Shown: positions 24,746-30,499 of the stretch, in pieces
Layout of the letters: each line of letters begins with the position of its first letter
Position numbering within the stretch: the first letter of the stretch is position 1
Notes under the pieces: model-generated
What the model was told of the DNA's origin: nothing
Databases searched by the model: none
The model's input: only the letters and a program-made list of their open reading frames with translations
Origin: Phycisphaerales bacterium UBA1845
GTDB taxonomy: Bacteria; Planctomycetota; Phycisphaerae; UBA1845
DNA: 30,499 nucleotides
Assembly (NCBI GenBank): GCA_002338715.1
Contig: DDIR01000057.1
Span: 1,491-31,989, forward strand
Reading direction: 5' to 3'
Program-made: the position numbers and the translations under genes

Positions 24746-25231
24746 TCAGACCGCACTCCGGCCTCGCATAGTCGGCGCATTCTCAAGCACATCTGCAAGG
24801 CGGCGTAAGGACATTGACGTTCTTGGGCATACGTACTTGTAAGCTGGAACTTCGTAACGCTTGCCCGGTCGTACTATCTCGTCGATCAGGTCAGCCAGCC
24901 TGCGAAGTCCGCCCACGTCGGTTATTCGCGTAGATAGCATGAGTCCAGATGCCTCAGTCTTTGCATTACCAGCATCGGCCCACTCCGAGATCAAAGCGCT
25001 CTCCGGGACGCCGCCTCGCAACTCCACGTTGACCATATCGGGCCCGACGACCCGAGCGAAGATCATGCAAAACCAATGAAAAAGGTTGCCTCTGGAGTCG
25101 AAGTCGGTATCGACTCGATCATCTGCGATGAACAGATCACTCTTGTCGAGGTTCTTGATTCGTTTGTCAGAGAAGCCTCCGTACGAATCGAAGAGGTGCT
25201 GCTTAAGGAATGCCATTTCTTTGTGTTTCAT
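24746..25231 (-). CDS. Hypothetical protein of the mobile element
   Basis: This 161-residue product starts at ATG 25231 (MKHKEMAFLKQHLFDS), preceded by AAGGTG about 7 nt upstream on the minus strand. The frame runs further to 25354, but that part is not protein-like. Sequence features: an acidic centre (KSDLFIADDRVDTDFD), a hydrophobic aromatic segment (LFHWFCMIFARVVGPDMVNVELRGG), and a C-terminal half with two LRRLADLIDE/LRRLADVLEN repeats that look like amphipathic helices. I do not recognise a family. It is the only minus-strand gene in the element, facing the integrase, and lies in DNA with more A and T than the host genes. Cargo or regulatory roles are both possible. Coding status is likely but not certain. 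Confidence 0.55.
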   Translation of the reverse strand: MKHKEMAFLKQHLFDSYGGFSDKRIKNLDKSDLFIADDRVDTDFDSRGNLFHWFCMIFARVVGPDMVNVELRGGVPESALISEWADAGNAKTEASGLMLSTRITDVGGLRRLADLIDEIVRPGKRYEVPAYKYVCPRTSMSLRRLADVLENAPTMRGRSAV

Positions 25232-25927
25232 GACGTTCACCTTGCCAGCTATCTCTGTCACAATCGGGCTCAATAAGTCTCTTCTACCTATCCCAAGGTT
25301 GCAACAGTGTATCTGATTGACTGGGCGTACACCCAATCCTGATTCACCAGGCATCGGTGCTGGCGAGCCTCATTCAGCCTGATCAAGTTTGGTGTGAATT
25401 GCAACGAACTCCTTGGACGCGGGAAACGGACTGTCAGTTTATCGGTGCCGCTACGCACCACGGAGCCCCCAACTCAAACTTAAGCACCAGACCATGGCGG
25501 CCAGTACGCAGCCAAACAACCGTGCAAGCTCATTCTTGACAGCTGTTTAAGGTGTGAATAGTTGATTTGAAGTCGGGGCGACTGGATTTGAACCGGCAAC
25601 ATCTGGGGCATGGACCAGCTCTTGAGATTGAGGGGGCATTCCGGTTTCTGACAATGGCCTGCTTCTGAAACCTCAATTGATGGCGGTCGCCGCGAATTTT
25701 GGGATCAACGACGAATAGATGTTGATCCGCTTCGCGAGTTAGCAAATCCCGAGATTCAGAAATTACTTCAAGAAAATCAGAGCGCCGCAAATGCCTGTAT
25801 CCTAGCTATTTAATGCACCTGCGCTTCGATTCATCGCCCACTTACTCGAGTTAGCTAGTTAGCACTTCCAATTCACCCTTAAAACCCGTGCCTCGATTGC
25901 AAGGTTCCGAACAAGGAGCAACAAACG
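25232..25927. other. Sparsely coding, AT-richer stretch within the element
   Basis: I see no protein gene I can support in about 700 bp. Visible items are a tRNA 3'-half-like sequence (25573-25618, minus), GGTTTC (25643-25648) with GAAACC (25667-25672), and a doubled GTTAGC near 25850-25864. The DUF1580 gene's ribosome-binding site (AAGGAGC) lies at the right end. The composition suggests decayed DNA from an earlier insertion. Confidence 0.5.
25573..25618 (-). pseudogene. tRNA 3'-half-like remnant (possible old attachment site)
   Basis: Read on the minus strand, CTGG...CCAG (an anticodon-stem-like pair), a short variable region, GCCGG-TTCAAAT-CCAGT (T arm, one mismatch), CGCCCCG and discriminator A follow one another as in the 3' half of a tRNA. 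No D arm or matching 5' acceptor strand (CGGGGCG) is found upstream. Tyrosine integrases commonly duplicate tRNA 3' ends, so this may be a remnant att site from a different tRNA than the tRNA-Ala at 22965. Confidence 0.35.
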
Positions 25928-26302
25928 ATGCACGAACAAATCGGTGAAAACCCACTCATCACCCTGGCCGAGGCAGCCAAAATCGCGCCTGGGCGTCCGT
26001 CTACGAATTGTGTCTGGCGGTGGTGCAGGAAGGGCGTACTCAGCCGCGGCGGGGAGCGCGTCCGACTGCAACACCAGCGCGTAGGGGGAATGATCTTCAC
26101 CACGGCTGCGTGGCTTGAGGAATTTGGCCGCGCCCTTGCGGAAGCGGACACAAAGTACTTCGAACTGTGCGAAGCCGCTTCAGAAGCGGCCCGGGCCGCA
26201 GAACCGCCGCGTCGCCGACGGTCAAACCGAAGCTCAAACGACGGTCAGCGCCAACGTCAACTTGCCGATGTCGAACGCGAACTGGATGCGGCCGGGTTGT
26301 AG
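25928..26302 (+). CDS. DUF1580-type helix-turn-helix protein, excisionase-like
   Basis: This 124-residue protein has AAGGAGC (25911-25917) upstream of its ATG. The N-terminal part, LITLAEAAKIAPGRPSTNCVWRWCRKGVLSRGGERVRLQHQRVGGMIFTTAAWLEEFGRAL, matches the MerR/excisionase-like winged helix layout of DUF1580, a family known mainly from planctomycetes. It has an AA-x-x-x-P-GRP-x-x-x-x-x-W-RW-C-x-x-G recognition region and a wing before the last helix. The C-terminal 50 residues are charged and Arg-rich (RRRRSNRSS) with a helical end. In the element it sits between the integrase region and the primase gene, where satellites and prophages carry Xis or a replication regulator. It probably binds DNA and may direct excision or control the primase gene 14 bp downstream. 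Family call fairly secure, role inferred. Confidence 0.82.
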   Translation: MHEQIGENPLITLAEAAKIAPGRPSTNCVWRWCRKGVLSRGGERVRLQHQRVGGMIFTTAAWLEEFGRALAEADTKYFELCEAASEAARAAEPPRRRRSNRSSNDGQRQRQLADVERELDAAGL

Positions 26303-26316
26303 GCGGGTTTGAACCG

Positions 26317-29316
26317 ATGGTGGCTGATACGGCGATCCAATTCGATGAAGCGCGCATTCGCACCAACGTGCCCGAAGCACTGCGCGAGCGACCCCAATGG
26401 GTCTGTTGGGGTTTCGTCAAGCGCGGCGACAAGCTGACCAAATGCCCCCTCAATCCAATGAAAGGCTCGAAGGCATCTTCCACCGACCCTTCGACCTGGG
26501 GCACATTCGATACGGCGATCGCGGGCAGTCGCAAGTACGGCAACGGCGTTGGATTCGTGTTTACGGCTGAGGATCCGATTGCAGGCGTTGATCTGGACGA
26601 CTGCATCGATCCACAGACGGGGGACATCAAGGCTTGGGCGCGGGTCATTCTCAACGCACTCGGTAGTTATTCGGAGACCAGCCCGTCGGGTACGGGGGTA
26701 AAAGTGTTTCTGCAGGCGACCAAGAACGGCGGGCGATGCAAAACCGGATACAAAGACGGCGCGATCGAGATGTACGACAGCGGCCGGTTCTTCACGGTGA
26801 CCGGCGCTCGGTGGGGCGAGTATTCCACTGATGTCGAGGAGCGGCAGGAACAATTCGATGCGCTTTATGCCAAGGTGTTTGCCAAACCCGAAAAGATGCC
26901 ACCTGCTTCAAGCGAAACAACCTCGCCCGCCACTCCGACCCTGACCGACGACGAAATCATCCGACTCGCTTGCTCAAGTCGCAAATCCGGAACCAAATTC
27001 AGTGCGTTGTGGGACGGCCGTTGGGAAGAGTATTTCAATTCGGCGAGTGAGGCCGACTCCTCGGTCATCTTCACGCTGGCGTACTACACGAAGGACTCCT
27101 CGCAGCTCGATCGGTTGTTTCGATGCAGCGGGCTGATGCGGCCTAAATGGGATGAGCGGCACGGCGAACAATCCTATGGCGAACTGACGATTGGCAATGC
27201 GCTCCAGCATGTGACCAAGCAGTATCGACCACGCAACGCCAGCGCAAGTTCCAAACGATTGACACCGCAAACGCCCGCGAATACCGGTCGCCCCCAGATC
27301 CAGTTTAATGAGAGGCAACTCCGCGATGTTCGAGACGACGCCGTTGAGGCGATCATCGCAGCGAACGATCCGCCAAAATTGTTTCGGCGAGGGAGCGGTA
27401 TTGCTCGGATAGGGCGAACCCGTGACACCGGCGTCGAGACGCCCTTCATCCAGCAACTGGAGGTTGACGGCCTTCGTGGGGAGCTGACCAACGTTGCGGA
27501 CTGGTTCCAGCTCAAGCACCTCAAGCACTCTGATGTTCTTCAGCCGGACCTGCCGCCGACATCGGTCGCCAAGGACATCCTGGCACTTCCGAAGATCGAT
27601 CTACCGCCGCTTGTCGCGATCGTTACCTGCCCAACGTTTGCGGCGGACGGCCACCTGATTATCGAACCGGGCTATGACGAGTCGAGCGGTCTCTGGCATC
27701 ACGAAACACTCACCGATTTCCCGCCGGTACCGTCAACTCCCTCACAGGCGGATATTGATTGTGCCCGTGATCTACTCCTCGATCTGTTGGCCGATTTCCC
27801 ATTCGTCGACGAGGCCAGTTGTGCGCACGCTTTCGCCTTGATCCTGCTGCCTTTTGTTCGCGCCATGATCGAAGGGCCGACGCCTTGCCATGGAGTCGAT
27901 GCGCCCACGCCGGGTACAGGCAAGGACCTGCTCGTCAAAGTCGCCACCATGCCGGCGCTTGGGTACGAAGTCGGCGCGACCACCGCCGCACGCGATCCGG
28001 ACGAATGGCGCAAGAAGATCACATCCGCGCTACTGAGCGGCACCTCAGTCGTCGTTTGGGGCAACATTGCTCGTCGACTGGACAGCGAACACCTCGCGGC
28101 AGTGCTGACAGATACGGTGTGGCGCGATCGACAGTTGGGCAAGACGCACGAGTTAACACTGCCGAATCGAACGATCTGGGCGGCGACGGGCAACAATCTG
28201 GCATTCAGCAAGGAGATCGCCCGACGCGTCATCTGGATACGGCTCGACGCCAAGGTTGAAGCGCCCGAATCACGCACCGGATTCCGCCACGCCAACCTGA
28301 TCCAGTATGCACGCGATCATCGTACTCAACTCGTTCATGCAGCGCTGACGCTTGTGCAGGCGTGGATTTCAGCCGGCCGCCCGGAATGCACGCAGACGAT
28401 GGGCAGCTACGAGTCCTACACCAAGGTGATGGGGGGGATGTTGGCTGTCGCGGGCATATCCGGCTTCCTCAGCAATGCCGATGGGCTGCGTCAACGTGGC
28501 GACACTGAAACGAGCGAATGGCGCGCATTCGTCCTCGCATGGTGGGAACAGCGTGGCGATGCGTGGGTCGGCGTGAATGATCTCATGGGAATGCTTTGGA
28601 ACGATGCAGGCGAGCGCACCGACCTGCTGCTCAATGTCGTCACATCGGGGAAAGAGCGCGGCGCGCCCACACAGCTTGGGCGTCGCCTGTCGAGCAAACG
28701 CGACACGATCATCGCAGGCTTCTGCATTACCGCGAGCCACGAGAAAGACCGTTGCGGACGGTTGGTATATCGATTGCTGCAAAACAGCGTGCAGACTTCC
28801 GCGTCCGAAACCGAAAGTCTGCAAGAAGTCTGCACTCAAGTCTGCACTTCTAACTCCCATCAAAACAACGACTTAGAGGGAAGTGCAGACTTACGCATAC
28901 TTAATTCTGATCTTAACGCATACGCACGGGCGCGCACGCGCACACGCGCGCATACACATAAGGTGGGTAACGGGAAAAAGTCTGCGAAAGTCTGCACATC
29001 GGCGCAACACTCAACACCACAACAGGTTACGCGTGCATACTTACCTGCAGACTTTGTGCAGACTTCACTCGATCACCTTCCGATGTCTGCAGACCTCGAT
29101 TCAAAGCCGAGTATTCGGTGGTTCACGGGTAACGATGCTGCTGTGTCGCAGAACGTGCGCGAACTGGCGCGTGAGCGCGACGGTTGGACACCTGCTTCGT
29201 GGCGCAACCGACTTCTTCAACTTGCTGACTCGTGCGCAGGCAACAATCCCGAACGCGCCGACGAACTGCGCCAGGCGGCGGCATTGATGTGCAGCGATGA
29301 AGGGAGAATCGCATGA
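26317..29316 (+). CDS. Primase-polymerase/helicase fusion, NrS-1-polymerase-like
   Basis: This 999-residue replication protein starts at ATG 26317; the frame upstream overlaps the DUF1580 gene and is not protein-like. The N-terminal domain (about 1-200) is an archaeo-eukaryotic-type primase-polymerase with GVDLDDCID (D92, D94), SPSGTGVKVF (122-131) and IEMYDSGRFFTVTG (E151). It is followed by a linker and a P-loop domain at about 510-690. Its Walker A is TPGTGKDLL (531-539, Asp after Lys instead of Thr/Ser). At the Walker B position it reads VVVWGN (578-583), where relatives as I recall them have an LLDN-type motif. Sensor WAATGNN and RRVIWIRLD are present. An alpha-helical region, a low-complexity linker (about 825-930) rich in Val-Cys-Thr and Arg-Thr, and a small C-terminal helical domain follow. 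The linker DNA contains the iteron cluster. It likely initiates replication of the element. Confidence 0.85.
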   Translation: MVADTAIQFDEARIRTNVPEALRERPQWVCWGFVKRGDKLTKCPLNPMKGSKASSTDPSTWGTFDTAIAGSRKYGNGVGFVFTAEDPIAGVDLDDCIDPQTGDIKAWARVILNALGSYSETSPSGTGVKVFLQATKNGGRCKTGYKDGAIEMYDSGRFFTVTGARWGEYSTDVEERQEQFDALYAKVFAKPEKMPPASSETTSPATPTLTDDEIIRLACSSRKSGTKFSALWDGRWEEYFNSASEADSSVIFTLAYYTKDSSQLDRLFRCSGLMRPKWDERHGEQSYGELTIGNALQHVTKQYRPRNASASSKRLTPQTPANTGRPQIQFNERQLRDVRDDAVEAIIAANDPPKLFRRGSGIARIGRTRDTGVETPFIQQLEVDGLRGELTNVADWFQLKHLKHSDVLQPDLPPTSVAKDILALPKIDLPPLVAIVTCPTFAADGHLIIEPGYDESSGLWHHETLTDFPPVPSTPSQADIDCARDLLLDLLADFPFVDEASCAHAFALILLPFVRAMIEGPTPCHGVDAPTPGTGKDLLVKVATMPALGYEVGATTAARDPDEWRKKITSALLSGTSVVVWGNIARRLDSEHLAAVLTDTVWRDRQLGKTHELTLPNRTIWAATGNNLAFSKEIARRVIWIRLDAKVEAPESRTGFRHANLIQYARDHRTQLVHAALTLVQAWISAGRPECTQTMGSYESYTKVMGGMLAVAGISGFLSNADGLRQRGDTETSEWRAFVLAWWEQRGDAWVGVNDLMGMLWNDAGERTDLLLNVVTSGKERGAPTQLGRRLSSKRDTIIAGFCITASHEKDRCGRLVYRLLQNSVQTSASETESLQEVCTQVCTSNSHQNNDLEGSADLRILNSDLNAYARARTRTRAHTHKVGNGKKSAKVCTSAQHSTPQQVTRAYLPADFVQTSLDHLPMSADLDSKPSIRWFTGNDAAVSQNVRELARERDGWTPASWRNRLLQLADSCAGNNPERADELRQAAALMCSDEGRIA
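28789..29094. repeat. Iteron-like cluster (about ten AAGTCTGCAC sites) within the primase gene
   Basis: Ten matches to AAGTCTGCAC or its complement GTGCAGACTT are present. Forward sites are at 28815, 28826, 28838, 28978 and 28988. Reverse sites are at 28789, 28883, 29045 and 29056. A palindromic GTCTGCAGAC lies at 29085. Neighbours within each run are 10-12 bp apart, about one helical turn. GCATACTTA also occurs twice (28895 and 29035). The pattern resembles Rep-binding iterons of plasmid and satellite origins. It is encoded as VCT/VQTS-type repeats in the protein linker. Confidence 0.8.
28930..28960. repeat. 31-nt alternating purine/pyrimidine tract
   Basis: From 28930 to 28960 every base alternates purine and pyrimidine (runs of CG and CA/TA steps), a classic Z-DNA-prone composition. 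It lies between the two iteron clusters and is translated as Arg/Ala/Thr/His repeats (ARTRTRAHTH). It may help local unwinding. Confidence 0.85.
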
Positions 29317-29717
29317 GACAGATGCATGTAGATGCGCAACGTCACACGGAAGCAAACTTCCGGAGAATCGCAAACCCGCGAGACATCAGTTTCGAATGCA
29401 ATGGTTCCTTCCTGCGCGAAAACGCAACCGAGCCCCGCGGGAACAACCGCAAGGATAGACCGAGTTTGTTGCGCCTGTCCGGATTTATTCAGAGCGCTTG
29501 GCGCAGGGACCACGGTTGGCACACGGCGCGAACGGGGCGCCCGTGGGACGCGATCGTGGCGATTTGCGCCCACACCACCACGTTACGGCTTGGGCCCAAT
29601 GTGGGCGAACCGTGTGTGACCTTGATTGAGATTACGTGGCGGGGTTTGGCTCTGTCGGAGATTGGATACGGGACCGATGGCGGTCCACAAGAAAGGAGGA
29701 ATTTGAATGCAGATTGA
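29313..29717 (+). CDS. Hypothetical protein, translationally coupled to the primase gene
   Basis: This 134-residue frame has an ATG that overlaps the primase stop (ATGA, 29313-29316) and is preceded by AGGGAG (29301-29306), a strong sign of coupled translation. It ends 11 bp inside the next gene. The product is basic, with many Arg, Asn and His residues, for example MRQMHVDAQRHTEANFRRIANPRD. It contains WRRDHGWHTARTGRPWDAIVAICAHTTTLRLGP, whose GRPWDAIVA resembles short phage-type accessory proteins, but I cannot assign a family. There is no signal peptide or membrane helix. Coding status rests on the ribosome-binding site and overlap rather than on recognised homology. It could be a small DNA-binding or accessory protein of the replication-methylation module. 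Confidence 0.6.
   Translation: MRQMHVDAQRHTEANFRRIANPRDISFECNGSFLRENATEPRGNNRKDRPSLLRLSGFIQSAWRRDHGWHTARTGRPWDAIVAICAHTTTLRLGPNVGEPCVTLIEITWRGLALSEIGYGTDGGPQERRNLNAD
29692..29700 (+). promoter_or_regulatory. Near-perfect Shine-Dalgarno of the ParB-methyltransferase gene
   Basis: AAAGGAGGA (29692-29700) lies 6 nt before ATG 29707 and inside the end of the preceding gene. It fixes the start. Confidence 0.75.
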
Positions 29718-30499
29718 GATGATCGCAATCGACGAAGTCGCCGAGTATGGACGGAATCCACGTATCATCAGCGATGAGGCGGTCGCAGCGGTGGCGCGAT
29801 CGATCGAGTCATTTGGATTCAAGGTTCCCGTGGTTATCGATGCCGACGGAACACTAATCGCCGGCCACACACGTCTGCGTGCGGCCCGCAAGCTCGGGCT
29901 CGCCACGGTGCCCGTAATTCGTGCAACGGATCTGACGTCCGAACAAGTGAAGGCGTTCCGCCTAACGGATAATCAGGTGGCATCGCTCTCGAAATGGGAC
30001 TACGACCTGCTGCCCATCGAACTAGCCGAACTTCAGGACGCCGGGATCGACTGGTCGCTGCTGGGATTCGATGACGATGAACTGGCCAAATTGCTCGGCG
30101 GCGAGATCACGGAGGGCCTGACCGATCCTGATTCAATTCCCGAACCGCCGGACGAACCGATAACGCAGCGTGGCGATCTTTGGATTCTCGGCAACCATCG
30201 ATTGCTTTGCGGCGACAGTTCGTCGGTTGAAGACCTTGATCGTCTACTGGATGGGGCCCCAATCCATCTGGTCAATACCGACCCCCCATACAACGTGCGA
30301 GTCGAGCCACGCAGCAACAACGCCATCGCAGCTGGCGGATCGGGTTTGCCGCATCCGGAATCGAACGGCAAGAAGCGTGGCAAACGCACGCATCACCAGT
30401 CTTTCGATGTTGCACGCCAAGGCGAGAGGAAGCGCACGACACAGAAGATGCGTCCCAAGGACCGCCCGCTCGAGAACGACTTCGTCACCGACGAGGCGT
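29707..30499 (+). CDS. ParB-domain/DNA methyltransferase fusion (3' partial)
   Basis: The frame is open to the window end (264 codons seen). Residues 1 to about 90 form a ParB/sulfiredoxin-like domain: EYGRNPRIISDEAVAAVARSIESFGFKVPVVIDADGTLIAGHTRLRAARKLGLATVPVI, with the GHxRxxAA core at G53-A60. A helical spacer (DYDLLPIELAELQDAG) leads into a methyltransferase beginning ITQRGDLWILGNHRLLCGDSS, then motif IV as TDPPYNV (D192-P193-P194-Y195). Motif IV before motif I indicates the beta class of N4-cytosine or N6-adenine methyltransferases. Such fusions are typical of phages and mobile elements. In this element it may mask host restriction sites or regulate replication. The catalytic C-terminal motifs and the recognition domain lie beyond the window, as does the true end. 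Confidence 0.9.
   Translation, partial: MQIEMIAIDEVAEYGRNPRIISDEAVAAVARSIESFGFKVPVVIDADGTLIAGHTRLRAARKLGLATVPVIRATDLTSEQVKAFRLTDNQVASLSKWDYDLLPIELAELQDAGIDWSLLGFDDDELAKLLGGEITEGLTDPDSIPEPPDEPITQRGDLWILGNHRLLCGDSSSVEDLDRLLDGAPIHLVNTDPPYNVRVEPRSNNAIAAGGSGLPHPESNGKKRGKRTHHQSFDVARQGERKRTTQKMRPKDRPLENDFVTDEA

Noticed and set aside
25560..25640. A complete tRNA gene on the minus strand
   Set aside because: Only the T arm and 3' acceptor strand fit. No 5' acceptor or D arm can be drawn and the anticodon loop would be irregular, so it is listed as a remnant.
26167..26316. An N-terminal extension of the primase frame
   Set aside because: The 50 extra codons overlap the DUF1580 gene in another frame, are Arg/Pro-rich and have no start signal. 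ATG 26317 fits the family start.
28789..29094. A CRISPR-like array
   Set aside because: The repeats are about 10 bp, occur in both orientations with irregular gaps, lie in a reading frame, and have no spacer pattern or cas genes.

Overview
The window looks like chromosomal DNA of a planctomycete, probably Phycisphaerae-like. The evidence is a GC-rich, densely coding sequence, a division/cell-wall (dcw) cluster with no ftsA or ftsZ after ftsQ, a DUF1580-type protein (a family I know mainly from planctomycetes), and secreted proteins with C-terminal sorting tails. No ribosomal marker is present, so the assignment is an inference.

Layout. 1-5561: murG (5' end cut by the window), murC, murB, ddl and ftsQ, all on the plus strand. 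They supply late cytoplasmic peptidoglycan precursor synthesis plus a POTRA-type division protein. 5678-8258: two similar seven-helix membrane proteins, an intrinsic terminator or attenuator, and a TIM-barrel sugar isomerase-like gene. 8578-10887: a winged-helix/AAA ATPase and a secreted propeller-like protein. 10906-12615 (minus): a small tail-anchored protein and a UvrC that lacks the usual C-terminal HhH domain. 13030-14031: a ROK sugar kinase. 14241-16410 (minus): a PEGA lipoprotein and a BNR-repeat exported protein with a Gly-Cys/TM/Arg tail. 16759-18594 (minus): glmS, which makes glucosamine-6-phosphate for the same envelope pathway. 18595-19344: non-coding, with a TGGTTGG heptamer array. 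19345-19929: 5-formyl-THF cyclo-ligase. 20101-20284: a candidate structured RNA ending in a textbook terminator. 20334-21560 (minus): arginine deiminase. 21817-22863: an exported coiled-coil protein.

From 22965 rightwards the content changes. A tRNA-Ala(GGC) is followed directly by a tyrosine recombinase, AT-richer sparsely coding DNA with a minus-strand orphan gene and a tRNA 3'-half-like remnant, a DUF1580 excisionase-like gene, a 999-residue primase-polymerase/helicase of the NrS-1 type, a small coupled ORF, and a ParB-domain/DNA methyltransferase fusion cut by the window end. This reads as the left part of an integrative element with its own replication module, possibly satellite-like.

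The most interesting signal is inside the 3' third of the primase gene. About ten copies of a 10-bp motif (AAGTCTGCAC or its complement) lie in two clusters with roughly helical spacing, on either side of a 31-nt strictly alternating purine/pyrimidine tract. This looks like an iteron origin buried in a coding sequence.
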